Assembly (NCBI GenBank): GCA_031763025.1 | Contig: JASSKH010000025.1 | Span: forward strand, 5,722,689 to 5,786,688 | Length of the DNA: 64,000 nucleotides | Direction: 5' to 3' | Source: Macrocystis pyrifera | Taxonomy: Eukaryota; Sar; Phaeophyceae; Laminariales; Laminariaceae | In this document: one piece after another, positions 1 to 11,081 of the stretch | Layout: each line of letters opens with the position of its first letter | Position numbering within the stretch: the first letter of the stretch is position 1 | The notes under the pieces: generated by a model | What the model saw: the letters and a program-made list of their open reading frames with translations, nothing else | Databases searched by the model: none | Told to the model about the DNA's origin: nothing | Program-made: the position numbers and the translations under genes

Positions 1-159
1 CCCCGGGCCGGGTACGAAGCGATAACAAATGGGGGGGGGGCGTAGGTGCGGTTATGCGAGCCAGGTGGACGAAGGGAGAAGTTGTAAAGCTCCGCAGCAA
101 GTGCGCGGGACGGGGGGAGGGGTAGCCTAGGCGTACGCAACGTGAGCCAACCCCATGTT

Positions 160-340
160 GGAAGCTGCCATCGAGAGATCGACGTCGCCAGTTGGGGATG
201 GAGTTTGACTCAGGTTTACGGGTGTTTGCAGGGGGTTGCTACTGGAGCAGCTCCGGGGGTCTGCCCCTCTCTCCACCCCCCCTCGCTCCGAGAGGGGGGG
301 TGCGCACTAATATAAGACAATTTCGAAAGCTAAATTGCAA
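160..340 (+). repeat. B1 repeat of left-edge YR element
   Basis: First ~180-bp copy, from the GGAAGCTGCCATCGAGAG side to TTTCGAAAGCTAAATTGCAA. It is GC-rich with runs of C and G that could pair into a hairpin (CCACCCCCCCTCG facing GAGAGGGGGGGTG). It is near-identical to 1125-1303. Confidence 0.75.
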
Positions 341-1124
341 AGCGGAGTATTATCGAGGTACGAGAAAATATGCGTTTTGTATGTACGGGAGAAGTTAACA
401 AATTAGATCAACGCAGGTCGTTGTACCCGTATAGTCCAAAAGTGCACCTGGGACCAGTTCTGCTCTAGCAGTTGAATCGCGAGCGAGGGGACGCAGCGAC
501 GCAAGGTCGTCAAGACAGGTTCAAGGTGCGGTAAAGATTGGTATAGCTTCCCACCCACCCGCCCGTGCTTTTGAGGGAGTCAGTGGAGAGGGAGTTACCT
601 AGTTGCAGCAGCGATATGACGCAGTGGCTGCTGTTCGGTATACGTACTTTGTGGGCGCCTTTGACGGCGTCCGAGTGTCGTAGATTGCGCAGGTCGCGGG
701 GGGGGGGATAGCCGCTGTAAGGTTTGTTGTGTTGCACGATACGCGATGCATCAGCTGTTGGTATGACGCGGGGACGTTGCTGTTCTTTTTTTTTCGCTCT
801 TGCAGGAGTGATTGTCGCCTTTCCGCATGCACGTCGTGGTGTTGCGTCATCAGCTCGGATTATGCGCGCAGTCTGAATCGTAGGAGAGAGGTTTATCTGT
901 AGGGGGATGGCATGGGGCGCGGAGTATACGGCGTATTGTTTACTCTTCGTTTTTCTGGTGTTGCTGGTATGTACGTCATGTATATATCATGCCTTTATTA
1001 ATCGTGCATCGTTGTGGTATACGATGTGCACGTTTGATGGTTGGTGTGTATGTTGTGTGCATACGTTGTGTGGGTAATTTGTTTTTACCTGGTATTCGCT
1101 TCTGTTTGTATTGTCATTCTAGTC

Positions 1125-1303
1125 GGCTGGCATCGAGAGGTCGACGTCAACAGTTGGGGATGGAGTTTGACTCAGGTTTGCGAATATTTGCAGGGGGTTG
1201 CTACTGGAGCAGCCCCGGGGGTCTGCCCCTTTCTCCACCCCCCTTCGCTCCGAGCGGGGGGGGTGCGCACTAATATAAGACAACTTCGAAAGCAAAAACC
1301 AAA
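1125..1303 (+). repeat. B2 repeat of left-edge YR element
   Basis: Second copy of the B repeat, about 965 bp downstream of the first in the same orientation. It ends near ACTTCGAAAGCAAAA, which marks the likely 3' end of the element. The apparent ORFs here (989-1421) only read through repeat sequence and should not be called genes. Confidence 0.72.
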
Positions 1304-2247
1304 ACTATGCTACTGGTCGCGGAATGATACTGAAGATATCCTTTCCATTATTTACCAGTGCGCACGTACTATGTATCCTGTATATGTGCTGCTGTATACA
1401 GTAGATTCTGTACGTACGTAATAGAGTAGGTCCACGATACTTGTCATCGAGATCTATTCTGCAAAGTGTACGAGTGCACAACAGCAGTAGATGGTGTAAG
1501 ACTGCTGCTGCGGTATACCGCTATAACCTACAGACTGGAAAACTGTCCGGTTGTACTTAGAAATGCGTAAATGTATACCAGATGACTCGAGTGTTATCGC
1601 GTAACGACTATAATGGCTACTGGCAAGTATCACCTTCTGATAAATATAGCAAATGGAGCAGATAGAGGTAAACTAAATCGAAATTAGGTGCATGAAGGAG
1701 ATATACTTTGTGCATAGGGCTCTTACTGTTTCTGTGGTTACGTACGCTTCTGAGTGATCTGCGTTGAAGCTCGTGCTACACATTTTTGGATGTCAAGAAC
1801 ATTGATAATGAAAGACAACTACTACTGATGTGCGCAGAAATGAATCAATGCGTGCAACAACAAAACAGCAACATAACGTATGGTATCAATAGTGGTACCT
1901 GGATAAAAGAGCCCGCGAAGGCGTGTGCGTGAAAAACTCGGCGCGAAACATCGGGCGAACAAAATGCCCGACTCTTGTCGCGATCGACACGAACGAGGCA
2001 TGCATGGTACGTAGCGGGGAGGGGGGAAAACTGCATACTATGTAACGCCGGATCCGAGCTACGTAGAAAGGGAGGGAGCTGGAGACGTATACTGTACCAG
2101 GCAGTCTTAGAACTTCGTATTACGCGCGATCTTGTGAAAATTTGTCCCTCGCACGCCTCATTTAATTTTCTTCTCGAATATTTGCACATATCATGCAAGG
2201 GCGCCCGGAAAAAAATGTGAACCGTCACATTTTCTTTTTTCGCTAGA
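1304..2247. other. No gene seen
   Basis: Non-repetitive, AT-leaning sequence. The longest reading frames (1845-2228 -, 1975-2220 +) overlap each other and have no recognisable motif. Confidence 0.5.
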
Positions 2248-2370
2248 GAGGGAGGGGGGGGGCATAGTAACTAATAATAGGACCAAATAATGTTGGTAAA
2301 AATATGTAAATACATACCTGGTATGTTTTTGTGCGTACCATAGGTCCTATTTACTATGGTCCCCCGAAAT
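2248..2370. mobile_element. MITE of the TTACGGGGG...TA family, copy 1
   Basis: About 120 bp with decayed terminal inverted repeats. The right end reads AGGTCCTATTTACTATGGTCCCCCG. The left end is a G-run followed by CATAGTAACTAATAATAGGACC. The interior matches the copies at 26225, 52046 and 59244 except for an extra TACCTGGTA at 2315-2323. It is non-coding. Confidence 0.6.
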
Positions 2371-3362
2371 ATTGTTTGAACCAAGTGAAAAAAAATGATA
2401 AAATGCGCGAGAAAACATCCTCTTTCTTATTCACTCATGTGATCACAACGGTTGCAACGGTTCTCCATTCCGATCGTTGGGGGTGTGGTGTGTCGTTTTC
2501 TCTTTTTCACGGAGGCCCCTGCATCATATCATTATTATTTATCGCTGGTCACTAGTAGGGATGGCATCCACATTTTTTTGTCACATCGGAATTACAGGTA
2601 CCAGGCTGTATCTGGTGGTATGAAATAAACACTCGGAGGGGGGGGGGGGGGCATTTCTTATTAAATGTGTTGGGATTGGGAACTGCCTCCGAAACAGTGC
2701 CGATCAATCCTTGAATAAGATTGCCCGAAAAAACGCAATCTTGATCTTTTCGGCAATCTTGGCGAAGAGAAGCAATCTCATTCTCGATCTCAGTCTTGAT
2801 CTTCAGCGCGCCAAATTTCGAGCGATTTTGATGTCTATACTCGTCGTTCCTGTACTCTACATTCTACGACACATATTTCTATTGTGCTGCTGTATCATCA
2901 AAATGCACCGATTCTCATTTCAGCACCAACATAGACCACCACCACTGTCTGTAGGAGTGCATAAGTCGCAGAATGCATCCTCGTTTGTAGCGGAAGGCGT
3001 ACACCAGGGTGTAGCATTTCATCTGAACAAAAATAGACATCAAACTGTGATAGCAAGGTATCAGTATCAATATGCACCCCACAGGAGCGCAAGAGCGCAA
3101 GATGCACACGTAACAGAACACCACCACGCAGCTTCTTGCAAAATATCTGGTTGGTGAACGTTATGCATTATTCATTATCCATTTGCTGCTGGTACCCCGT
3201 GCGGCTTCGTATTGTAAACTGGCTTCTCACCCCCCACACACCCTATACACAGAAACACAATAATCGAAATCGTCACAGCAAGCACGTAAATAAACGTACA
3301 TCTATACATCGGCGTGGTAGTGCCTCGGCATAGCCGTGTAGGTGTAGAGCAGGGGACATGGG
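2371..3362. other. No gene seen
   Basis: Holds a G homopolymer (about 2637-2651) and a reading frame 2711-3157 with no recognised domain. No supported gene. Confidence 0.45.
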
Positions 3363-4292
3363 GGCAAGGCTAAAATAATACAGGGCAGTTGACGCCAGCT
3401 ATCTTCCAATCCCATGGCTGAAGTAACGCGAACGACGAGAGCCATCTTCCAATAAAATCGCTGTATTAACGGGAACCACGCGAAATCACGCCGCACACAA
3501 ACAAGAAGAAGAAAGACACAGCTCGTAGCTCGCATACAAGCAGTCACGCGACGATTGACATTCGATCTCGACATGAAATCCACCCACGGTCAACGAGCTT
3601 CGTACCGAGCAAGACCAATGCGTGCAAATGATGACCTCGGAGGTATCATTGGAATCCGTGGTCTAGGGGGCGAGAGGTTGGCCGCGGCGTCCTACGCTCT
3701 TCGTCAAAACATTCAAAACGTTCTGTGCTGTGCCAACGGAGAGGAATCGAGAGTTTTTGTCGTCTGTTTTCTACACACCAGCTGCCAAATATGTTTTCAC
3801 TCGACGCCTGGCCCACCCACGCCAGATATCACCGACCGAGGTGTGAGCACTGTGATACTACCGTGGGTCGGAGCCTCAAACTAACGCGCTTCATTCAGAG
3901 TTCGTGAATTAGTCCTTGGATTTGTCGATCGAATGTCAAACCTGAAAAATGGTCTATTTCTTGCCATCGGAGAGGGTTCGAGAGTTTTTGTCGTCTGTCT
4001 TCTACAGACCAGCGCCAAAATGTTTTTTATCAGACGCCTGGTCAGTCCACGGCATATATCACCGACCGAGGTGCGAGCACCGTGATACTAGGGTGGGTGG
4101 GCCGGAGATCTCAACCAGCACAATCCTTTCAGATTTCATGACGCTGTCATTGGTTTTGTCTATCGATGCCTGCCGAGGATCCTCATAAAAGTTGGCTCTA
4201 GTCTCCATAGCCTGCCAGAACATGGGTTTTATATACATTGCGCCGCGCGCAATTAAAGTCCACGAAAGCTGTCCCGTGATTTAAAATTTGCA
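3363..4292. mobile_element. hAT-like non-autonomous DNA transposon, copy 1, with target duplication
   Basis: About 930 bp that recurs, split by a copia element, at 18567-25627. GGACATGGG stands directly before it (3354-3362) and directly after it (4293-4301), a target duplication of 8-9 bp. The ends GGCAAGGCTAAAATAA and, read inward from the other side, TGCAAATTTTAAAT form an imperfect terminal inverted repeat. Inside, a ~215-bp stretch is repeated in tandem (about 3735-3945 and 3950-4160). No transposase is seen. The hAT assignment rests only on the duplication length. Confidence 0.6.
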
Positions 4293-4764
4293 GGACATGG
4301 GCGGGGAAATGCGTTTGTAAGGGGTTTCCAGTGATACGGCAAGGTGTTATTCGAGCGGGATCCATACAATTTCCTATTTTGAAAGATTGAGTCAACCAAT
4401 CTTCAATTCTCGATCTAGATTTAAAGATCGGTTGTCAAAGCCGTCAATTCAATGTCGACATTCTCTTGAAGATTACAACATTTTCAGGGCAATTGAATCC
4501 CAATCCCCAACACTGCTCAATAGTGAAATACTACGTGGAGCCTCCCGATGTTTTTGTGTTCACGTATGTTCCAAAAATAGACACACCCAATCCTTGGACT
4601 ACTCAGCTGCAGATTATGTCTTTCTCATATACGGACTTGTATACCGTACATGAAGCCATAAAACTGGAAGTACGCGCGATCGAAGTATCACTAGTATCAC
4701 ACACAGCTTGCAAAGATGGGTTGCGGCGAAATCCTCGATCTCACAGTGTGCTGTTGTTTTTTTT

Positions 4765-5067
4765 TGTTGAGGGTGCTCTCGTACTCGATTGTCGGCTGCA
4801 TTTATGTAACGGTATTTGTGATATACGTAGAGACCACAGGCACGTTCCTCCGAGGGGACATTTCATATGGATCACGCAACAATGCCCGGTTATTCACTCA
4901 CATGTTCACTTCCTTATGTGAACCCTTCCCTGTGCGGCCACCTGCTCGGCTACCCTTCCTCATGGGACGACAATAATATATACGATACCCTTCTCTATTT
5001 CTTCTCTATCCCTGCATGGCCTGGACAGTACCCCATGACTAGCCCCCGGTTGGCACGGCAAGCGACA
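4765..5067 (+). repeat. 5' LTR of copia element 1
   Basis: 303 bp, starting TGTTGAGGGTGCTCTCG and ending GGCACGGCAAGCGACA. It aligns along its whole length with 9412-9721. No convincing tRNA primer-binding site was recognised just downstream. Confidence 0.85.
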
Positions 5068-5139
5068 CGCACGGCACAGTCTACGCCGATGAGTGACTTA
5101 CTTGGTCAGTGTAACACCGTAGATGGGAGGGTAGAGAGC

Positions 5140-5613
5140 TAGATCGCCGACCGCGGCACGCGTGTCACAGCACATGACCTTCAACCCCAATGACACGTAT
5201 AACCCCCCGTCCCCGTCCCCGTCCCCAGAGAATTCCCAGTTGTATATTGGAGACGGTACCATGTTGACTGTCGAATACGTCGGGAGTTTGGATTTGATAT
5301 CCACAGCGCAACGGCAGACATGCAAGTGACGCTCGAAAGTGTGTCCTTCCTTCCACATCTGAAGGTTAATCTCCTGCCCATACACACTATCCCGGCAAAG
5401 GAACCGATTTCGCTCCACAGCCAAGGCACCCACCTAACGGGTGGCCGATTAAAATCCCCCCGAGACCGCGCTGGTTCACGCCTGAATGCAGCTCGCCGCC
5501 CATTTTCCACCTGCGCCGGTGTTTCCCCCCTTTCTGTTGCGCCGGCATTGACGGCAGGGGTAGGCTCTTTGAAAGCGGCAAACTCCCCCTCCCGCTGGCT
5601 GTGTTCTCAATGA
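5140..5613 (+). pseudogene. copia element 1: remnant of the protease / pre-integrase part of Pol
   Basis: In two successive + frames the sequence resembles the copia stretch that follows the protease active site. One frame (5182-5330) gives a GDGT..VEYVGSLDLI pattern. The next (from 5320) gives VTLESVSFLPHLKVNLL and a following HTIPAKEPISLHSQGTH. The two overlap at a frameshift near 5325. Just upstream a SQHMTF-like piece is visible, but the catalytic Asp-Ser-Gly box is not recognisable. The zinc-binding pre-integrase and integrase core that should follow are missing. The order fits copia Pol, and the assignment rests on family resemblance alone. Confidence 0.6.
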
Positions 5614-5990
5614 CGCCGTCACCGGGGGTGATGGTAGATGCAGCAGGACTAGGCCCTCTGATAGCGGCTAACCACCCCTCCCCCCTTCCCCCCCGTGCGT
5701 CGGTGCCGCAGCGGTGCACCGGGTGAGGACGCCGGCTGTGTCCTCAATGACGCCGTCACCGGGGGCGATGGTAGGTGTAGAAGGACTAGGCCCCTAGATA
5801 GCGGTTAATCCCCCCCCTCCTTCGTCGGTACCTGCGGAGATGCACCGGATGAGGACGCCGGTTGCGTCCTCAATGACGCCATCACCGGGGGTGATGGTAG
5901 GTGTAGAATAACTAGGTCCTTTGATAGCGTCTAGCCCACCCCCCCCTCTCTTCCCCCCGGTGACGTGGGTGCTGCCACCCCCCCCCCTGT
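5562..5990 (+). repeat. Minisatellite of ~125-137-bp units inside copia element 1
   Basis: About 3.3 tandem units, with repeat starts (GTCCTCAATGACGCCGTCAC type) at about 5601, 5738 and 5864 and a partial unit before them. Each contains CACCGGGGGTGATGGTAGRTG and a C-rich end. It occupies the place between the protease remnant and RT where integrase would normally be encoded. Confidence 0.75.
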
Positions 5991-7812
5991 GATGACGCCG
6001 GTGATGCCGGCGCCACCGATAGTCCCATCGCCGCCGGGGGTGATGTCGCTGTCATCTCCGCCGCACACCGCAAGCCCACAGGTCGACCAGGGGGGCCCGG
6101 ACAACCAGCTCCTGCAGCCGGGGCGGACACGCTCGAGAACGAGGGCGTACCACCAGGCGTTCACTTCGGTACCATCAGCTGACACAACCCACTCAGCGGA
6201 CCACGCACTCTGCCACCAGCCTCCGCCCAACCAACCATCCCCTTCCCTGCCCACCTTCGACGCAAGCGAGCTGAAGGAGCCCGCCAGATACCTCGAGTCA
6301 ATCGCCATACAGCGCCAACTGGTCCCTCGCCATGGAGAGGGAGGTTTCCGGGCTCGAGGAGGCTGGGACATTTGGGGATGCCTAGCAGCAAAAGGGCGGA
6401 AACGTGGTCTCGGCCAAGTCGGTGTACACGTGGAAGACGAATCAGTACAGTACGGTAGTGAAGGCGACATCATGACTAGTAGCGAGAGGATTCAGCCAGC
6501 GCCCGGGAGTTGATTTTTCGTGAGACGTTTGCCCCCACCCCCGCCCCGCGTTGTATCTGCTTGACGGCTGCGATAGCTTCGAGTAACGGTTTCATTTGTG
6601 TCATTTCGATGCGCAACAGGATGTCGTTCAGACCGAACTGAAGGAGGTGGTTTTGATGCGGATGGCACGAGGCTGCGGAGCTCTGTCCGGTAAAGTACTG
6701 CGCTTGAATGTAGCCTATACCACTTGAAACAAGCATCCAGGTCGTGGCACGGTGACCTTGTCACCCGCCTGAAGAGTCTTGGTTTAGAACAGACCCTCGT
6801 AGATGCGAGAGTTTCCCGATTGATCGAGGCGGGGTCGGTTTCCATCATTGTTGTGGTACACGCAGACGATATCTTTGCAGTAGGCCGTAAGGTGAGGCGT
6901 GACCGGTTTTGCTAGGACTTGGGCCACCTAGTACTCATCAAAAACCTTGGCGAGCTCCGATGGTATGCTGGTAGTCACTATTCCCGGGACAAGACCGCGG
7001 GCTTATTGACGATATCACAGAAGTCGCAAACGGAAAAGCTGATAAAGCATATCGGAGCAATGGGAGTGACCGCAGGCAGGAACACCCCACTTTCGACTGA
7101 CGGCTTCCGTGAAGAATATGACGAAGATGAGGCCGACGGGGTGTGGCCATTTCGCGAATTGGTAGGGAGTCTGATGTGGCTTGCGCACCAGACGAGACCC
7201 GACATCTCGAATGCCGTGAGGGCGGTATCTGGGTTTTCGCAAGCCTCCAAGCACAGACACTGGAAGGCCGCGAGAGGTATTGTGGAGTACCTGAATGCCA
7301 CGAGCAGCTACGGTGTTGCGTTCCAGAGGGGCATTGGCTCAGACCTGGTGGTTTACGCAGACGCGGCTTGTGCCCCTAAAGAAACCAAGAGGAAATCTGT
7401 ATCGGGTGGAGCCGAAATGTGTGGGGGTAAGGCCATCCCATGGATTTCTAGGACGCAGAAGTGCACCACACTATCCTCGAGCGAGGCCGAGTGCGTTGCA
7501 ATGGGAGATAGCTTTAAGGAGGCACTTTTCCTACGGTCGGTGTGGCGTTTTCTCTTGCCTGATTTTGGGAATTCGGGCATCCAGGTTCTTGAGGACAACA
7601 ACGGTGCGATCCAGTTGGCGGTTAATCCTGTGACAACTCGAACTCAAAACACATCGACATTAGCCACCACTTCCTGCGAGAGCAGGTCGAGAACGCTGAG
7701 GTAAAAAATATCACGCGTGCAGTCGAAGTACCAGCACGCTGATTTCTTGACGAAACCCCTTGCCAAGGATGCCTTCCGTTTCCACAGGAATTTCATCATG
7801 AATATGAGTTGA
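5965..7812 (+). pseudogene. copia element 1 Pol remnant: linker, reverse transcriptase, RNase H
   Basis: A + strand Ty1/copia pol broken by several frameshifts and stops. 5965-6330 is the Pro/Ser-rich linker with an RSRTRA patch. Near 6400-6510 another frame gives the pre-RT block (SAKSVYTWKTNQY, then LVARGFSQRPGVDF), interrupted by stops. RT motif A is seen as HFDAQQDVV at ~6600. The frame shifts by one base near 6715 before LKQASRSWH (~6727). Motif C is VHADDIFAVG (~6857), with HADD where most copia elements have YVDD. RNase H follows at 6919-7640 with VVYADAAC, LSSSEAECVA and LEDNNGAIQL. A last frame change gives ADFLTKPLAK, the usual end of copia Pol, with a stop at 7812. No intact enzyme can be made. 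Confidence 0.85.
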
Positions 7813-9411
7813 TATTTAAACTGAGAGTTTTTTTTCGGTGGAGATTTTTTTGGGGATTTGGAAACACTTAACACGTAAGATAAATACTTATTCTTGGATT
7901 TGGTAACACTTGACACGTATGATAAATATATTTTTTGAATTGGTAACACTTCTTAACAGGTATGATGAATACATTTCCTTGGATTAGGTTAAACTTCTCA
8001 ACAAGTATGATAAATACTTGAGTTATTTTCTGGACGGGGATGAGCAGATTAGTGGACAGAGTGTTCTGAGGGAAGGTTTTGTTGGATTATGTCGTATGAT
8101 GTATACAGGAGTTATTTTCTGGACGGAGATAAGTGCATTAGTGAACAGAGTTTCTGAGGGGAAGGTTTCTTGGATTTGGTATTAATAGTTTAACTTAATT
8201 AATATAATGATGGATTAATGAGTTTGGCGGATTTAAGTTTGGATTCTGATGTACCATTCGTGAGGCCGGATACTATGCAGTTTGTTTTGGGTGAATGAAA
8301 ACGGCAGGAAGTCGGATTTTCCACCGGCAAAAAGCTACACCATGCCGGTGCGCCATGTGCCGTCTTATCGTTTTTGGGGTTTTATTTCATGGGAGAACTA
8401 AAAAAACGAACGGAACCCTAGATTTTGAACTCTACGTGGACCACGACACGAACGAGTCATCCACACCGGGTTGGACGATCAACCTTCACCACCAGCTCCT
8501 CGAAGGAAGTAACGGCATGGGGAACGTCCTGGGGAGCTGCATAAGGGGAGCAGCACGAGCTGCTTGCGGCCGTCGTAGTCAGAAAAATAGCCGTTCGATT
8601 GTTTTGATACTGCTGCTGTAGTCGCGTCCTATTCGTCTCCAAAGTTCTTTTGCCTAGAGCAGCTGCAGTTGGGCGGCCGCAAGGGACGCGATGGTGGCCA
8701 AGGTATTGATGGCCTCCCTCTCTGTGGTGACCGATGCACAAGTGCTGGAGCCCAGCTGTGTACAAGCGTACCCAAGCATGTAGCGTCGTGACCCGTCATG
8801 AGCCCAGTCTATAACCTACACAAAATTGTAAAATGCCTCCGAGGTCTTATACAAAAGCAAATTTTCTCACTTTCAGAGTTGATCAGAAAAGGCTGTAAAA
8901 AAAAATATTTCATCGAATTTCATGCGTGTTAGATCTCGGAGGAACATTTTTCCACCAAACAGGCCCCATATGACGCGATTTTGATAAAATCTGATCAGAA
9001 GTGGGACCAGATACCCCGAAGCCTCCGTAAACAGTCATATAATCACCTAAAAAATGCATAAGATCCGGCCTGAAATAATTTTTCAGTTTTGGAATTTGGG
9101 ATTCCACTGGTGAACTTAACTTAGATATTTGACTTGAGATTTTGCCTCAGGAATTTAACACATGTTTCGACCCTAGTTGGACCAACCGTCACGGGATTGC
9201 TGAATGTTGATTATACCAGGTCGATGCTGAAGTTGAAACAAGTATAGTTTGGAGTTCGAGATCTGATATTTTATTTTGAATCTGATATTCGGCGGTTTGG
9301 GGTGTTGGGTTTTTGGTATGATAACACGAATTTCAGTATGTGGCTCAAACCACCATGGTATGGTAGAAGATGCCTTGCTACCCCGCCTATCGAGCATGAG
9401 AGCAGGGGGTG
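7813..9411. other. Non-pol tail of copia element 1
   Basis: 1.6 kb between pol and the 3' LTR. 7850-8030 holds imperfect ~60-bp repeats around TTTGGTAACACTTGACACG and GTATGATAAATA. The ORFs at 8295-8621 (+) and 8457-8765 (-) overlap and match nothing I recognise. Either a long 3' untranslated region or foreign sequence captured by the element. Confidence 0.5.
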
Positions 9412-9721
9412 TGTTGAGGGTGCTTTCGTGCTCGATTGTCGGCTGCATTTATGTAACGGTATTTGTGATATACGTAAAAAGACCACAGGCATGCTCTTCC
9501 GAGGGGACATTTCATATGGACCACGTAACATGCCCGGTGTTTCACTCACATTCACTTCCTTATGTGAACCCTTCCCTGTGCGGCCACCTGCTCGACTACC
9601 CTTCCTTCTAAGGGACGACTACGAGTATAATATATACGATGCCCTTCAATATTTCTTCTCTATCCCTGCATGGCCTGGATAGTACCCCATGACTAGCCCC
9701 CGGTTGGCACGGCAGGCGACA
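9412..9721 (+). repeat. 3' LTR of copia element 1
   Basis: 310 bp, starting TGTTGAGGGTGCTTTCG and ending GGCACGGCAGGCGACA. It differs from the 5' LTR by scattered substitutions and small indels, so the insertion is not recent. Confidence 0.85.
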
Positions 9722-10343
9722 TTTTTCTATAATTTTTATCAATAGTCTGTGGTATATAGCATACGCATACAATACTCTCGTAGTTGCAGAGATAAAGTAG
9801 ACGGGACGAAAAAAGATACGGGTGCGTATACCCGAATCAGCATACACGTGTACGATAGTAGTGGTTTCGAGCTCTGGACCAACACGGGTAATGTATTCGT
9901 GGCCAGCGAGGTAAGGTCTAAGTTTCGAGTGCTATGAAGCTGGAGCAAGACGCAAACATATCGGCTGAACTGGATTTGCAAGACGGGTTTTCGCGAATCA
10001 GAACCTGAAATTTTGACACGTGCTTTCGATAAGTATAACAAATTTATTTACGGGAGTGCGTTTGTTTTTAATTTTCATTTTTTTTTCGTGAGCTAGAGCC
10101 CGACATTGATAGAATTAGGACTTTTTGTTTTACGACAAAGCGATCTTTAAAAAAAAAAAAAAAAAAAACGTACCACCGTGAATATCTTTGTTTTACTAAT
10201 AACGGTCACGTGTCAAAATCTCGGATACAACAACTAAAATTTGGGCTGGGAAATCGGGATTTTCTGTCCCTCATCGAAATATCTGGACTTTGTATTGCGA
10301 ATCATATATAAACAAACTATATCTCTTGATAGACAGCGAAATA
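9722..10343. other. No gene seen; A-homopolymer
   Basis: Low-complexity AT-rich sequence with an A-run at about 10149-10168. No reading frame of interest. Confidence 0.5.
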
Positions 10344-11081
10344 GGGCCGTTCCTAACGAACCGAAAAAATCACGATTCGTGACTTTTTGGCATGCTAAAA
10401 AATCACGATCCGTGACATTCCAGTTCCAACGAAAAAAGCCGAAAAACGTCACGTTTCGTGATATTTTCAAAAAGTAAAAATCCCGATATTTCAAACCCAA
10501 CGATTCTTGGGGGTGGAGCCAACTCTCGCGAGTGGGGCACGGCCAGGCCGGGCTGGGCCGTCCGCGCCTGGCCCAGCCCGTGAGATATTCGAATCACGGG
10601 CCGACGCCTGACTCAGCCTGCGAGATTCCGATTTCACCGACCGTTGGCCAAGCTCGGTTCGCAAGGTTCCATCTCGCAGGGCATCTGCCCGGCCTGGTCT
10701 GTGACATCCTCAGGTAATGTTTGCGTTTGTATCCCAGCTGTGGCTCCTCCTCCTCGAAATTTCGAGGCCACAACCTCCTCGTTAGCCCGCGCCTAGCGGT
10801 GTCTTTGGGTAGCCACCCGTTGCCTAAAAGCGGCGTACGAAGCAGAGTCTGCCATGCCCCTATACCGACCCGCGTATACCGTTGGTGCTCGTGGGTTGCG
10901 TACTGCCTTGATCAGGCGTATTTTTAGACACGATAACTGTCACGAATCGTGATTTAGTGTTTTTTAGGGAAAAGCTAAACAAATGGCGTCGTGAATGGTG
11001 TTTTTTTTTGTCGTGAAAAATCACGATTCATGACAAAAATCTCACGAATCGTGTTTTTTTTTTGTTCGTTAGGAGTGGCCC
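10344..11081. mobile_element. TIR element with GGGCCRYTCCTAACGAAC ends (Harbinger-like candidate)
   Basis: 738 bp bounded by an inverted repeat: left GGGCCGTTCCTAACGAAC, right (reverse complement) GGGCCACTCCTAACGAAC, 16 of 18 identical. Both arms continue with several short palindromes around TCACGATTCGTGA. Flanking trinucleotides are ATA and TTA, loosely like the 3-bp TWA duplications of PIF/Harbinger but not identical. The interior (10530-10720) is GC-rich and has no transposase. Confidence 0.6.

Larger units (their letters stand above)
160..1303 (+). mobile_element. 3' terminal B1-A2-B2 block of a tyrosine-recombinase retrotransposon (body outside the window)
   Basis: Two copies of a ~175-bp repeat (160-340 and 1125-1303) flank ~780 bp. 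Both match, in reverse complement, the B repeats at 54784-54965 and 53925-54105 of the YR element on the other side of the window. The piece between them matches that element's A2: it starts GCGGAGTATTATCG (there GCAGAGTATTCTCGG), carries the CCCACCCACCCGCCCGTGC stretch at about 550, and shares GTGTCGTAGATTGCGC near 677. The order B1-A2-B2 is the 3' end of a split-direct-repeat retroelement read on +. The coding part would lie left of base 160. No coding capacity is seen inside. Confidence 0.72.
4765..9721 (+). mobile_element. Ty1/copia LTR retrotransposon, internally deleted
   Basis: Two LTRs (4765-5067 and 9412-9721) with TGTTGA...CGACA ends flank a + strand pol remnant. Five T's stand on each side (4760-4764, 9722-9726), consistent with a 5-bp duplication, though the left one lies in a T-run. 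A purine-rich stretch (GAGAGCAGGGGGTG) directly precedes the 3' LTR, as a polypurine tract should. Reading order is a protease-region remnant, a minisatellite, then RT and RNase H. Gag and integrase are absent, and 1.6 kb of non-pol sequence follows pol. It is not autonomous. Confidence 0.85.

Noticed and set aside
989-1421. Two + reading frames
   Set aside because: They run through the B2 repeat of a retrotransposon end and share its sequence with 192-398.
10149-10168. Poly-A tail of a retroposed gene
   Set aside because: No coding or SINE sequence precedes it on either strand.
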